A DNA stretch of 64,000 nt from Flavobacterium sp. (lineage in GTDB: Bacteria; Bacteroidota; Bacteroidia; Flavobacteriales; Flavobacteriaceae): contig JADBYA010000002.1 of assembly GCA_020403245.1 (NCBI GenBank), positions 434,001 through 498,000 of the forward strand, read 5' to 3'. Both the position numbers and the translations under genes were made by a program. The notes beneath the pieces are model-generated. The model was not told the origin of the DNA and ran no database searches. It saw nothing but the letters and a program-made list of their open reading frames with translations. Of this stretch, positions 33,660-43,128 are shown piece by piece. The number at the start of each line of letters is the position of its first letter. Position 1 is the first letter of the stretch.

Positions 33660-34901
33660 TTAGTCTTCAAATTCATCTTTCAAAATTCGTATTACTTCTA
33701 ATATGGTTTCTTCTTCTAAATCAGTTCTTCTTACTAAATCTGCTACATCTTGATTCAAAATACTTCTAGCGGTATCCAATCCTATTTTGGCGAATTCATC
33801 TATTACCCATCCATCAATTTCATCTGAAAACTCTGTTAATTCAACATCATCTTCCTCTGCAGTAATGCCTTCTCGAATTACATCTAACTCATAACCTGTC
33901 AATAAACCTGCTAATTTAATATTATGTCCTCCACGACCAATAGCTTTTGAAACTTCTTCTAATTTCAAAAACACTTCTGCTCTTTTTTTCTCTTCGTCAA
34001 TTTTAACCGAAGATACTTTTGCAGGACTTAATGCTCTTGTGATTAAAAGTGATGCATTAGTTGTGTAATTGATGACATCAATATTTTCGTTTCCTAATTC
34101 GCGAACAATTCCATGAATACGTGAACCTTTCATTCCAACACAAGCTCCAACCGGGTCAATTCTATCGTCATAAGAGTCTACAGCTACTTTTGCTTTTTCG
34201 CCAGGAATTCTCACTACTTTTTTAATCATTATCAAACCGTCGAAAACCTCTGGGATTTCTTGTTCAAATAATTTTTCCAAAAACATATCTGCTGTTCTCG
34301 ACATAATTATCTGTGGTTTATTCCCCTTTAACTCAACACTTTCAATAATTCCGCGAACATTATCTCCTTTTCTGAAAAAGTCCGATGGTATTTGTTTTTC
34401 CTTTGGCAAAACGATTTCATTTCCTTCATCATCTAACAAAATTACAACCCTTGGTCGAACATGATGTACTTCGGCAGTATAAATTTCGCCAATTAAGTCT
34501 TTAAATTGTTTGTAAAGATTCGTATTGTCGTGCTCATGAATTTTAGAAATTAAATTTTGACGTAATGCTAATATAGCTCTTCTTCCAAGATCGATTAATT
34601 TCACTTCTTCTGAAACTTCTTCTCCAATTTCAAAATCGGGTTCTATTTTTCTGGCATCTGTTAAGGTGATTTCTTCGTTTTCTAAATCCAAATCATCATC
34701 TGCAACAACGATTCTTCTTCTCCAAATTTCCATATCGCCTTTATCAGGATTGATAATGATATCAAAATTATCGTCTGAACCGTATTTCTTTTTTAATGCG
34801 TTTCTAAAAACATCCTCCAAAATCGCCATAAGCGTTACTCGATCAATAAGTTTGTCGTCTTTAAACTCTGAAAATGACTCGATTAATGCAATATTTTCCA
34901 T
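33660..34901 (-). CDS. nusA: Transcription termination/antitermination factor NusA
   Basis: This encodes 413 residues. NusA binds RNA polymerase and modulates pausing, termination and antitermination. Order: N-terminal domain, S1 domain (about 130-200), KH1 and KH2 domains (VGACVGMKGSRIHGIVREL; SKAIGRGGHNIKLAGLLTG) and a short acidic C-terminus, without the long extension of E. coli. It lies 7 bp after rimP and 36 bp before infB. Confidence 0.97.
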   Translation of the reverse strand: MENIALIESFSEFKDDKLIDRVTLMAILEDVFRNALKKKYGSDDNFDIIINPDKGDMEIWRRRIVVADDDLDLENEEITLTDARKIEPDFEIGEEVSEEVKLIDLGRRAILALRQNLISKIHEHDNTNLYKQFKDLIGEIYTAEVHHVRPRVVILLDDEGNEIVLPKEKQIPSDFFRKGDNVRGIIESVELKGNKPQIIMSRTADMFLEKLFEQEIPEVFDGLIMIKKVVRIPGEKAKVAVDSYDDRIDPVGACVGMKGSRIHGIVRELGNENIDVINYTTNASLLITRALSPAKVSSVKIDEEKKRAEVFLKLEEVSKAIGRGGHNIKLAGLLTGYELDVIREGITAEEDDVELTEFSDEIDGWVIDEFAKIGLDTARSILNQDVADLVRRTDLEEETILEVIRILKDEFED

Positions 34902-34908
34902 GCCTAAT

Positions 34909-35376
34909 TTAATTAAATATTATAATAACAATTGCTTCTTTTATTTCTGAAAAAGGAATTTCTCGTTTGTGTTCTATGGTCTCTTTTCCTTTTCCAATTT
35001 TTTTTTGTTCTCTAGCTGTCCATGATAGTACTATGCTTTCATCTAAAACTTGTTCTAGTAACGCCTGTATAGTTTCATTAGCTGTTTTAACCTGTAAAGT
35101 TCTTCCAATATTTTTGTGATATTGTCTAAGTAACTTTAATGGATTAGTAACTCCCGCCGAAGCTACTTCTAACGAAAAATCTTGTGCTTCACGATCTAAA
35201 TTGTTTTCGATTAACCGACTGATATCAATACAATCTTGCAAAACTACCCCATTATCTCCATCCAAAGTTACGGTAATTTTATAACTATCAGAAATTGTAA
35301 CATCCACAAGAAACAATGATGGATTGGCTAATAATCCTTCTTCTAATATAGTAGTTACTTTCTCTTTAAATGTCAT
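34909..35376 (-). CDS. rimP: Ribosome maturation factor RimP
   Basis: This encodes 155 residues from [15 protein letters not shown]. RimP is needed for 30S assembly. The family blocks [34 protein letters not shown] and [19 protein letters not shown] are clear. The open frame extends 12 codons upstream, but those codons coincide with a terminator hairpin, so ATG 35376 is preferred. A terminator directly before the start codon suggests that the whole operon is attenuated. Confidence 0.95.
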   Translation of the reverse strand: MTFKEKVTTILEEGLLANPSLFLVDVTISDSYKITVTLDGDNGVVLQDCIDISRLIENNLDREAQDFSLEVASAGVTNPLKLLRQYHKNIGRTLQVKTANETIQALLEQVLDESIVLSWTAREQKKIGKGKETIEHKREIPFSEIKEAIVIIIFN

Positions 35377-35384
35377 AGTTGTAT

Positions 35385-35410
35385 AAAAAGAGGGAAGCAA
35401 TGCTTCCCTC
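35385..35410 (-). terminator. Attenuator-like terminator in the rimP-nusA-infB leader
   Basis: On the minus strand GAGGGAAGC (35410-35402), loop ATT, GCTTCCCTC (35398-35390) and TTTTT form a strong intrinsic terminator ending 9 bases before the rimP ATG. The only transcript entering from this side starts at the rimP promoter (35441-35469), because the gene upstream is divergent. Confidence 0.8.
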
Positions 35411-35440
35411 ATTATTTAATTTGAATGGTAAATAACGGTA

Positions 35441-35469
35441 CAAATATAGTTATTTTTTTATAAATCAAA
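35441..35469 (-). promoter_or_regulatory. Promoter of rimP-nusA-infB
   Basis: On the minus strand TTTG (35469-35466), exactly 17 bases and TATATTTG (35448-35441) form a textbook Flavobacterium promoter. The leader of about 60 bases contains the terminator at 35385-35410. Confidence 0.78.
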
Positions 35470-35546
35470 AAATCCTTGTTGATTCAAAAAAAAATAATAC
35501 CTTTATTGTGTTAAAAAATTACAATCGTAAATTTACATTTTATATT

Positions 35547-36371
35547 ATGAAAAAAATTTTAGTCCCAACAGACTTTTCAGATTATGCTCATTATGCATTA
35601 AAAGTGGCTGCACAAATCGCAAAAAAAAATAATGGAGAAATCATGCTTCTCCATATGTTAGAATTACCCCATCAAGGAAGTGATGCTATAGGAAGTGGTC
35701 ATGATATTCCAGAAATTATGCTTTTTAAAAATGCGGCTATCAAAAGGTTAGAAGATTTAATGGATGATAAATGTCTTGATGGTTTAAAAGTCTCTGAAAT
35801 TATCCAATTCGAATTAGCTTTCGATGGCATTATGAATATTAGTAAAAAAAATGATGTTGATTTAATTGTAATGGGTTCTCACGGCGCAAGTGGATTTAAA
35901 GAAATGTTTATTGGTTCCAATGCTGAAAAAGTTGTTCGTTTTTCAGATATTCCAGTACTTGTAGTTAAAAAAGACGAAGCAAATTTCGATGTTAATAAGT
36001 TTGTCTTTGCTTCAGATTTTTCAGATGAAATTAAAAAACCTTTTGCTAAAGTTGTTGATTTTGCAAATAAATTAGATGCCGAATTGCATTTAGTTATGAT
36101 CAATACTCCGACTAGTTTTAAACCCACTCATATTGCACAAGAAATAATGAATGATTTTATTTCAAACTTTCCAGTCAACAAATTTTTTACACATATATAT
36201 AATGATGTAAATGTGGAAAGTGGTATTTTAAATTTTGCTAATTATGTTGAGGCAGATTTAATTGGAATGAGCACTCACGGCAGAAAAGGACTTTCCCATT
36301 TCTTTAACGGAAGCATTAGTGAAGATTTAATAAACCATTCTACTAGACCTGTAGTTACCTTTAAAATTTAA
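35547..36371 (+). CDS. Universal stress protein, two UspA domains
   Basis: This encodes 274 residues from MKKILVPTDFSDYAHYAL. Two tandem Usp domains are seen: the first ends VIVMGSHGASGFKEMFIGSN, with the ATP-binding G-2x-G-9x-G-like pattern, and the second ends DLIGMSTHGRKGLSHFFNGS. Usp proteins respond to starvation or energy stress; the partner is unknown. It is a single gene, divergent from rimP, closed by a terminator at 36391-36420. A start 39 bp upstream exists but precedes the conserved beta strand by an odd leader. Confidence 0.92.
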   Translation: MKKILVPTDFSDYAHYALKVAAQIAKKNNGEIMLLHMLELPHQGSDAIGSGHDIPEIMLFKNAAIKRLEDLMDDKCLDGLKVSEIIQFELAFDGIMNISKKNDVDLIVMGSHGASGFKEMFIGSNAEKVVRFSDIPVLVVKKDEANFDVNKFVFASDFSDEIKKPFAKVVDFANKLDAELHLVMINTPTSFKPTHIAQEIMNDFISNFPVNKFFTHIYNDVNVESGILNFANYVEADLIGMSTHGRKGLSHFFNGSISEDLINHSTRPVVTFKI

Positions 36372-36390
36372 AAGTAAAAGTTATAGAATC

Positions 36391-36420
36391 AAAAAAGTCC
36401 CGATTAAATCGGGACTTTTT
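36391..36420. terminator. Bidirectional terminator between the Usp gene and tRNA-Gln
   Basis: AAAAAGTCCCGATT and AATCGGGACTTTTT pair around a two- or three-base loop. It serves the Usp gene on the plus strand and the tRNA on the minus strand. Confidence 0.88.
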
Positions 36421-36422
36421 TG

Positions 36423-36493
36423 TTGGTCTACTAGGACTCGAACCTAGAAAGACTGCACCAAAAACAGTTGTGTTACCATTACACCATAGACCA
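36423..36493 (-). tRNA. tRNA-Gln (anticodon UUG)
   Basis: On the minus strand the acceptor TGGTCTA pairs with TAGACCA, the D stem is GTGT/ACAC, the anticodon stem ACTGT/GCAGT holds the loop TTTTGGT with anticodon TTG, and the T arm is CTAGG TTCGAGT CCTAG. The discriminator is A and CCA is not encoded (ACAA follows). The length is 71 bases. In the gap 36494-36763 I see no other gene, only AT-rich DNA with a possible promoter (TTG, then TAGTTTCTTTG) before 36764. Confidence 0.96.
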
Positions 36494-36763
36494 GTTTACT
36501 TCTCGAGGCAATAATATAAGCGGAGTTCCGTGAAACTGCCGTTTTGCTCAACGCGAGTGCAAATTTAGCAGAAATTTTATTTTACACAAACAAATATGAT
36601 AAAAAATTAAAAAACAAGTTCAAAGCATTTCTTGTTTACTTCATAATAAACTTAGACTTATTTCGTTATCCGTTTGAGAAAATTTTGTTAATGCGGGTTT
36701 ACTTGCGTTAAAAAAAATAGTTTCTTTGTAAAATCAAAATAAAACCCTTTCATTTCATAATAT

Positions 36764-39700
36764 ATGATGAATTTTAATTTCAATAAATGGAACACTATCA
36801 TAGGATGGACAACATTTGCAATTGCTTTAATCACTTATTCGTTAACCGTTGAACCCACTATGAGTTTTTGGGATTGTGGTGAATATATTTCCACTGCTGC
36901 AAAACTCGAAGTGGGCCATCCACCTGGTGCGCCTTTGTATCAAATGCTTGGCGCTTTCTTTGCCATGTTTTCCTTTGGAAACAATGAAATGGTTGCCTTG
37001 ATGGTTAACATGATGTCCGTTTTCTCAAGTGCATTTACTATATTATTTATGTTTTGGTCTTCTTCTATTTTGTTACGAAAAATTGTTTCTTCTTATGTAT
37101 CAATCGACAGAAATAAAGCTATTGTAATCCTTGGTAGTTCATTTATTGGCTCTTTAGCATTTACATTTTCGGATAGTTTTTGGTCAAGTGCAGTGGAAGC
37201 CGAAGTGTATGCCATGGCGTCCTTATTTATAGCCATCCTATTTTGGCTTGGGTTACGTTGGGAAGAAGACATGCATACACCCAAAGGAAATCGTTGGCTT
37301 TTGTTAATCTCTTTAATTATTGGCCTTTCATTTGGCGTTCACTTTATGGCATTATTAACCATTCCCGCCATTGGTTTTTTATATTTTTTCAAAAATTATA
37401 AAACCGTTACTGTAAAAAATTTCATTATTGCCAATATTATAATTGTTACCGTTTTACTTTTTATTTTCAAGTTATTATTGCCCTACACCTTGGCTTTTTT
37501 CGGGAAAATGGAAATCTTTATGGTGAACAGTTTTGGTTTGCCTTTTAATTCGGGAACCATTTTGGCTAGCTTAATAATAATTGCTTTTTTCTATTTTGGA
37601 TTAAAATACACTCGAGAGAAAGGACATCCTTTTTATAATACTGTTTTATTGTGTGTGCTTTTTGTTTTAATAGGTTTCTCCACTTGGATGATGTTGCCCA
37701 TTCGCGCCAATGCGAATGTAGTTATTAATGAAAATAAACCTTCGGATGCTGCCGAAGTTTTGGCGTATTATAACCGCGAACAATATGGTGTGAATCCTTT
37801 GTTTTATGGACCACAATATACCGATGCTTTTGCCCGACTTGACGAAGATAAACCTTATCTTGATAAAGCGCCCAACTACGAAAGAGATTATAAATCTGGA
37901 AAATATGTTATTGTAAACAACTACAAAAATGCCGAACAAAATAGTGATGATAAGCATAAAGCTATTCTTCCAAGGTTATGGTACAGCCAGGACGAGAACA
38001 TTATGCAAAATTACATGGAGTTCATAGGTGTTCCTAAGTTCAAGCTCAATCAAGATTATCCTTATGAGCAAGATTTAGCTCAATATGGAGTTGATATTGA
38101 TAGCTTAGGTGAAGAGCAGGTTGCCATGGCGGTTGGACAATTGAAAGAAGAAATGCAAAAAAATATTAATGAATTCAAAACAGCTTATGCTCAAAAAGAT
38201 ATTGACAATGAAGGATATATTTCTTTCCTGAAAAAATATAGCGATTATATAATTGTTGAAAAACCTTCCACTTGGGATAATATCAGCTTTATGTTTGAAT
38301 ACCAATTTGGTTATATGTATGGCAGGTATTTGCTTTGGAATTTTGTGGGAAGACAAAACGATATTCAAGGAAAATATGATAATCTTGATGGCAACTGGAT
38401 TAGCGGAATTAAATTTATTGATGAAATCCATTTGGGTAAAGGAACGCAAGAAAACTTACCAGATGATGTCAAAAGCAACAAAGGAAGAAACGTTTATTAT
38501 TTCTTGCCATTTATCATCGGCTTAATTGGACTAATGTATCATGCACAAAGGGATTTGAAGAGTTTTTATGTGTTATTAGTTTTGTTTTTATTTACCAGTA
38601 TCGCTTTGAAAGTTTTCTTAAACGAAAGACCATTTGAGCCACGCGAAAGAGATTATGCCCTTGTCGGTTCGTTTTATGTGTTTGCTATTTGGATTGGTTT
38701 TGGGGTTTTTGCCATTTATGAAATAGTGTCGGGTTATATTAAATCAAAAATAGTTGGACCAATTGTAATTGGCGCTTGTCTTTTGGCTTCTCCTATATTA
38801 ATGGCAACTCAAAATTGGGATGACCATGATCGTTCAAATAAATATACCGCAGTTGCTATGGCGAAAAATTATCTGGAATCCTGTGAGCCAAACGCAATAT
38901 TATTCACCATTGGTGACAATGATACTTTTCCATTATGGTATGCTCAAGAAATTGAAGGTTTTAGGACAGATGTAAAAATTGTAAATACAAGTCTTTTCAT
39001 GACCGATTGGTATATAGATCAGATGAAATTTAAAACCTATAAATCTGATGGATTGCCTATTTCTTTTACCCATAATGAATATGTAGGTGATAAATTAGAT
39101 TATGTAGCGCATATCCCAAAAACAGAAGCACGATGGGATATTAAAGATTTGATTGCATTTATTAAAAATCCTCAATCAACAGTTGATTTACAAAACGGAC
39201 AAACCATCCATTTTTATCCTACCAACAAAATCAGAATTCCAGTTGATAAAAACGCCGTTATTAAAAATAAGGTGGTAAGTTCCATATATAATGATTCTAT
39301 TGTTCCTTTTATTGATTTAGATGTTAAAGGAAGTGCAATGTATAAAAACCGATTGATGATGTTGGATGTGTTAGCCAATAACAATTGGAAACGACCTGTT
39401 TATTTTACCGGTGGAAGTTTTGGCGATGACGATTATCTTTGGATGAAAGATTACCTACAATTGGATGGGTTGGTTTATAAATTGGTTCCGATTAAAACTC
39501 CAGTTGATAAAGAAAATAGATATGATATGGGTCAAATTGATAGTGATAAAATGTATGATTTAGTCATGAAATGGGAATGGGGTAACGGTGATTTAACCAC
39601 TATTTACCATGATCCAGAAACTAGAAAAAACAGTATTTCCTATAGAACCAACATGGCAAGATTGATGGAACAATTAATAAACGAAGGGAAAATCGAGAAA

Positions 39701-40054
39701 GCCAAAAAAATTATCGATTTGGCTTTGACCAAAATGCCAATGGATTATTACGGTTATTATACCATGGTAGAACCCTTCGCTAGCGGCTATTATGAAGTGG
39801 GCGAAAAAGTAAAAGCAAGACAATTACTTGAAAGATTAATGTCCAAATACAAACAAAGTTTAACCTATTACTCAGGCATTCAACCTTCTATTCAAAATGG
39901 AATTGCCTCTGATATAATTACTGATATTGAACGTTACAGAAGTTTATTGACGGTGATGAAAGACCGAGGTGATATTGATTTTTATAACAAAAACAAACCC
40001 ATTTTCAATTCGTTTGTGCAACGATTTACTCGTTTTGGAAGAGATTTAGAATAA
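36764..40054 (+). CDS. DUF2723 membrane protein, probable protein O-mannosyltransferase-like enzyme
   Basis: This encodes 1096 residues. The N-terminal half is a DUF2723 domain with about 12-14 membrane helices and the acidic motif FWDCGEYISTAAKLEVGHPPG (residues about 35-55), whose Asp/Glu and HPPG are typical of GT-C glycosyltransferases; the human member TMEM260 is a protein O-mannosyltransferase. A soluble C-terminal half (NERPFEPRERDYALVGSFY onwards) ends in TPR-like helices. It likely transfers sugar from a lipid donor to exported proteins, which suits an organism that secretes many T9SS proteins. The substrate is unknown. A terminator follows. Confidence 0.9.
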   Translation: MMNFNFNKWNTIIGWTTFAIALITYSLTVEPTMSFWDCGEYISTAAKLEVGHPPGAPLYQMLGAFFAMFSFGNNEMVALMVNMMSVFSSAFTILFMFWSSSILLRKIVSSYVSIDRNKAIVILGSSFIGSLAFTFSDSFWSSAVEAEVYAMASLFIAILFWLGLRWEEDMHTPKGNRWLLLISLIIGLSFGVHFMALLTIPAIGFLYFFKNYKTVTVKNFIIANIIIVTVLLFIFKLLLPYTLAFFGKMEIFMVNSFGLPFNSGTILASLIIIAFFYFGLKYTREKGHPFYNTVLLCVLFVLIGFSTWMMLPIRANANVVINENKPSDAAEVLAYYNREQYGVNPLFYGPQYTDAFARLDEDKPYLDKAPNYERDYKSGKYVIVNNYKNAEQNSDDKHKAILPRLWYSQDENIMQNYMEFIGVPKFKLNQDYPYEQDLAQYGVDIDSLGEEQVAMAVGQLKEEMQKNINEFKTAYAQKDIDNEGYISFLKKYSDYIIVEKPSTWDNISFMFEYQFGYMYGRYLLWNFVGRQNDIQGKYDNLDGNWISGIKFIDEIHLGKGTQENLPDDVKSNKGRNVYYFLPFIIGLIGLMYHAQRDLKSFYVLLVLFLFTSIALKVFLNERPFEPRERDYALVGSFYVFAIWIGFGVFAIYEIVSGYIKSKIVGPIVIGACLLASPILMATQNWDDHDRSNKYTAVAMAKNYLESCEPNAILFTIGDNDTFPLWYAQEIEGFRTDVKIVNTSLFMTDWYIDQMKFKTYKSDGLPISFTHNEYVGDKLDYVAHIPKTEARWDIKDLIAFIKNPQSTVDLQNGQTIHFYPTNKIRIPVDKNAVIKNKVVSSIYNDSIVPFIDLDVKGSAMYKNRLMMLDVLANNNWKRPVYFTGGSFGDDDYLWMKDYLQLDGLVYKLVPIKTPVDKENRYDMGQIDSDKMYDLVMKWEWGNGDLTTIYHDPETRKNSISYRTNMARLMEQLINEGKIEKAKKIIDLALTKMPMDYYGYYTMVEPFASGYYEVGEKVKARQLLERLMSKYKQSLTYYSGIQPSIQNGIASDIITDIERYRSLLTVMKDRGDIDFYNKNKPIFNSFVQRFTRFGRDLE

Positions 40055-40076
40055 ATTCATCTTTTAAATTAAAGGT

Positions 40077-40111
40077 GTGCCAATAAGAATTTTCTAATTG
40101 GCACATTTTTT
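40077..40111 (+). terminator. Intrinsic terminator after the DUF2723 gene
   Basis: GTGCCAAT (40077-40084) pairs with ATTGGCAC (40097-40104) and is followed by ATTTTTTT. Confidence 0.82.
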
Positions 40112-40132
40112 TCATATTACTACTTTTACACC

Positions 40133-40762
40133 ATGAAATTTTGGGTTAAAACAAATCGTATTATTAAGTGGATTTTTCCAAACTATGTTTGGGATATTCC
40201 TAATGATGGGCAAAAAGTATTTCTCACTTTTGACGATGGACCAACGCCTGAAATCACCGAATGGGTTTTAGAGCAATTGAAGAAATACAATGCCAAAGCT
40301 ACTTTTTTTTGCATTGGCAATAACATTGAAAAATATCCTGAACTATTCCAAAAAACTATTGCAGAAGGACATGCTATTGGCAATCACACATTCAATCATT
40401 TAAAAGGTTGGAAAACTTCAACTGAAGATTATATTGAAAATGTCAAATTATTCGAAACCAAAAACCCGAAACTCGTAACTCGAAATCTTTTCCGTCCTCC
40501 TTACGGAAAAATAAAACCTTCTCAATCTAAAAGATTACGAAAATTAGGATACAAAATAATTATGTGGGATGTATTGAGCCGTGATTATGACCAAACTATT
40601 TCTGCAACACAATGTTTGGAAAATGTTTTACCCAATGTTAAAACAGGTAGCATCATCGTGTTTCATGACAGTTTAAAAGCGGAACATAACTTAAAATATG
40701 TTTTGCCTAAAACGCTAGAGTTCTTAAAAGAAAATGGGTTTGTTTGTGATAAAATTGACTAA
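40133..40762 (+). CDS. Polysaccharide deacetylase (NodB homology domain, CE4)
   Basis: This encodes 209 residues. The CE4 motifs are in order: VFLTFDDGPTPEIT (catalytic Asp and metal Asp), IGNHTFNH (metal His residues), RPPYGK and a late IIVFHDSLKA. It removes acetyl groups from N-acetylglucosamine polymers, possibly peptidoglycan or an exopolysaccharide. No clear signal peptide is present, so location is uncertain. Its last four bases overlap the end of the convergent thioredoxin-like gene. Confidence 0.92.
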   Translation: MKFWVKTNRIIKWIFPNYVWDIPNDGQKVFLTFDDGPTPEITEWVLEQLKKYNAKATFFCIGNNIEKYPELFQKTIAEGHAIGNHTFNHLKGWKTSTEDYIENVKLFETKNPKLVTRNLFRPPYGKIKPSQSKRLRKLGYKIIMWDVLSRDYDQTISATQCLENVLPNVKTGSIIVFHDSLKAEHNLKYVLPKTLEFLKENGFVCDKID

Positions 40763-41055
40763 AGTTGTTCTTGAACCAAGCCAATAATTGTATTAGCATC
40801 TAATTCGCCGGATTGTCTCCAAACCATGTTGCCTTCTTTGTATATCATCAAGGTAGGCAATCCTTTGATGCGCAATGCATCTGCCAATTCTTGATTTTTA
40901 TCTACATCAATTTTTATCACTTTTGCTTTATCACCAAGTGCTGCTGCTACATCTCTAATAACAGGATGCATGGACACGGAAGATTCGTTCCATTCTGTGT
41001 AAAAATCAATTAACACAGGTACTTGGGCATTGATTAATTCTCCAAATTTTGACAT
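40759..41055 (-). CDS. Thioredoxin-fold protein lacking the CXXC active site
   Basis: This encodes 98 residues with the full thioredoxin pattern: PVLIDFYTEWNESSVSMHPV, then KVIKIDVDKNQELADALRI and KGLPTLMIYKEGNMVWRQSG with the cis-Pro. In place of WCGPC it has WNESS, and no cysteine occurs anywhere in the protein, so it cannot act as a disulfide reductase. It may be a structural or chaperone-like member. The fold is intact, so it does not look like a pseudogene. Confidence 0.9.
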   Translation of the reverse strand: MSKFGELINAQVPVLIDFYTEWNESSVSMHPVIRDVAAALGDKAKVIKIDVDKNQELADALRIKGLPTLMIYKEGNMVWRQSGELDANTIIGLVQEQL

Positions 41056-41130
41056 AAAACCAAAATATTTATATTTTCTTTTAGCAATTAAAAAGAACTA
41101 TTAAAACACAAATGTAGCACTTTTAACTAA

Positions 41131-42363
41131 TTATACTACTTTTTCCCCTTTTTTTAGTTCAAATACAGTTATTTCAGGCCAAATACCTACTCTACCCGGG
41201 TAGGCATGAAACCCTAGACCTCTATTTACATAAATATATCTTCCTAAATTTTCATACAATCCTGCCCATTGTTTGTAAACATATTGCACAGGACTCCAAC
41301 TAATTATTCCCGGTATTTCAATCCCAAATTGCAATCCGTGTGTGTGTCCCGAAAGTGTCAATTGAAAATGTTTATCATCATGTTTCACTTCATATTCCCA
41401 ATGACTTGGATCGTGACTCATCAATATTTTAAAATCTTCCTTGGTTAATCCTTCTGATGCCTTATTTAAATCGCCTGCTTGTTTGAAATTTTTACCCCAA
41501 TTTTCAACACCTACAATGGCAATTTCGCTTTCGCCTTTTTTAATTTTCTTATTTTGGTTTAACAATAAATCAAATCCAATTTGCCCGTACAATGCTTTTA
41601 TGGCTTCAAAATTTTCATCTTTTGCCGCTTGTGATGGCCAATCAACATATTCACCATAATCGTGATTTCCTAGAACAGCATATTTCCCATATTCGTGGTT
41701 CTCAATTTTATTAAATACATCAATCCAAGGGTGCATTTCGGTGGCATGAGTATTTACAATATCGCCAGTAAACAACATCATATCTGTTTTATGCTCATTA
41801 ATTAGATTAATGGCATGTTGTATTTTCTGAGGGTCATCAAAACTTCCGCTATGCACATCCGAAATTTGAGTAATGGTAAATCCGTCAAATTCATTAGGTA
41901 AATCTGGAAAAAACAACGTTTGTTTTAATACTCTGAAATTATATTTTCCCTTGGTCATGCCATATAAAAGTGATGTAAAAGGAATAGCCGCAAGTACTAA
42001 TGCCACCTGACTTACAAATTTTCTTCTACTAGGTAAAAAATTTCCGTTGTCGTTATCTCCCATAAAATGAGTAACCGTTCCCGAAAAAATTCTAAAAATA
42101 TCTTCCATTAACATAAAAAATGTTAAAATGATTTTTGGAATAAATAATAACAAGAGTAAACCTAATGTTAAAAGTGTTTTGCTGTTTTGCCCAACTCTAC
42201 GGTCAAATTGTGAGAATTGGTAAGAAATATAAATGAGAGCCAATAATGAAATAAGCTGATAGCCAACTAAAACCCATCTTACTTTGGTTATGGTTCGAAA
42301 AGCTTGAAAGGCATAAATTTCAATTATAGCAACAAAAAACAAAAAGAAAATCCAACGAAACAT
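41131..42363 (-). CDS. Membrane-anchored metallophosphoesterase
   Basis: This encodes 410 residues. About four N-terminal membrane helices (residues 1-110) precede a cytoplasm- or periplasm-facing calcineurin-like domain with all metal motifs: ISDVHSGS, FTGDIVN, LGNHDYGEY, LMSHDPSHW and LSGHTHGLQFG. Enzymes of this YkuE/YaeI-like class hydrolyse phosphoesters, in some cases on lipids; the substrate here is not known. It is flanked by the thioredoxin-like gene (same strand, 75 bp downstream). Confidence 0.9.
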   Translation of the reverse strand: MFRWIFFLFFVAIIEIYAFQAFRTITKVRWVLVGYQLISLLALIYISYQFSQFDRRVGQNSKTLLTLGLLLLLFIPKIILTFFMLMEDIFRIFSGTVTHFMGDNDNGNFLPSRRKFVSQVALVLAAIPFTSLLYGMTKGKYNFRVLKQTLFFPDLPNEFDGFTITQISDVHSGSFDDPQKIQHAINLINEHKTDMMLFTGDIVNTHATEMHPWIDVFNKIENHEYGKYAVLGNHDYGEYVDWPSQAAKDENFEAIKALYGQIGFDLLLNQNKKIKKGESEIAIVGVENWGKNFKQAGDLNKASEGLTKEDFKILMSHDPSHWEYEVKHDDKHFQLTLSGHTHGLQFGIEIPGIISWSPVQYVYKQWAGLYENLGRYIYVNRGLGFHAYPGRVGIWPEITVFELKKGEKVV

Positions 42364-42437
42364 CTATTTAATTTTTTTGCAAAATAACGAATAAACATCT
42401 ATGCTTTAGTTGATATTAAAGATAATTTAACAGTGAT

Positions 42438-42788
42438 TTAAAAAGTGACAATTCTAACTTTATCATTTGTAACTACAACAAAGTTATTTTGTAAACTATT
42501 TGAATAATTTTGAATAAGTTTTTTTAAAACTTCAATTCTTTTTTTGAAAATATTTGGTTCACATCGAAGTAGAATGATACCATTATGTACTTTTTGATTT
42601 CTAAAAACCATTTCGCCGAAATCTTTATCGGAAGTAATAAGAATATAATCTTCATTTTGACATTTCTCAATAATTTCATCATCGGATACACCACGCCATT
42701 GTTCAAAAACAGAAAAAACCTCATGTTTTTCACTTTTCAACCAATCAGCAACAGAAGTTCCTGTGCATTCATCAACTAAAAAACGCAT
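42438..42788 (-). CDS. DUF5615 PIN-like toxin component
   Basis: This is a 116-residue PIN-like (DUF5615) protein: FLVDECTGTSVADWL at the start, then SDDEIIEKCQNEDYILITSDKDFGEM with the conserved acidic residues, and GIILLRCEP. The fold is related to VapC-type nucleases. Its ATG follows the stop codon of the DUF433 gene directly (TAAATG), so the two are coupled. Together they form a probable type II toxin-antitoxin pair; ribonuclease activity has not been shown for this protein. Confidence 0.88.
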   Translation of the reverse strand: MRFLVDECTGTSVADWLKSEKHEVFSVFEQWRGVSDDEIIEKCQNEDYILITSDKDFGEMVFRNQKVHNGIILLRCEPNIFKKRIEVLKKLIQNYSNSLQNNFVVVTNDKVRIVTF

Positions 42789-43019
42789 TTAAGAAGCAAC
42801 TTTATCTAAATCTAAGGTAGTAGTTTTTTCAAGAATATTTTCAGCGTATCGCAAACATGCTAAAATTTCTTCCTTTTTTAAACCTTTATATTCAAAAAGT
42901 ATTTCATCAGTAGAAATTCCTTGAGCTAACATAGAAATAACGTGCTCAACGGCAATTCTTGTTCCTACTATTACAGGCTTACCAAGCATTATTTTTGGAT
43001 TAATTTCAATAAATTCCAT
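42789..43019 (-). CDS. DUF433 antitoxin-like protein
   Basis: This is a 76-residue DUF433 protein (INPKIMLGKPVIVGTRIAVE, then ISMLAQGISTDEILFEYKGL, then ILACLRYAENIL), a short helix-turn-helix family paired with DUF5615 PIN proteins. It probably neutralises the downstream protein and represses the pair. The pair sits alone between a metallophosphoesterase gene and polA. Confidence 0.88.
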   Translation of the reverse strand: MEFIEINPKIMLGKPVIVGTRIAVEHVISMLAQGISTDEILFEYKGLKKEEILACLRYAENILEKTTTLDLDKVAS

Positions 43020-43128
43020 AATGACTATTTTAAATTCATTTCAAAGATAATAATTTTAAAAACGAATTAATCACTTTTAAAAAAAATCCCAGATTAGTTG
43101 TTTATTTTTACACTAAAATTTTATTTAT

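Noticed and set aside
36494..36763. A second tRNA or small RNA after tRNA-Gln
   Set aside because: Short complementary strings exist, but no cloverleaf or strong terminator could be built.
40759..40762. Four-base overlap of convergent gene ends, seen also at 60127-60130
   Set aside because: Both are simple stop-codon overlaps (CTAA, TTAG) and are common in compact genomes; no special meaning is claimed.
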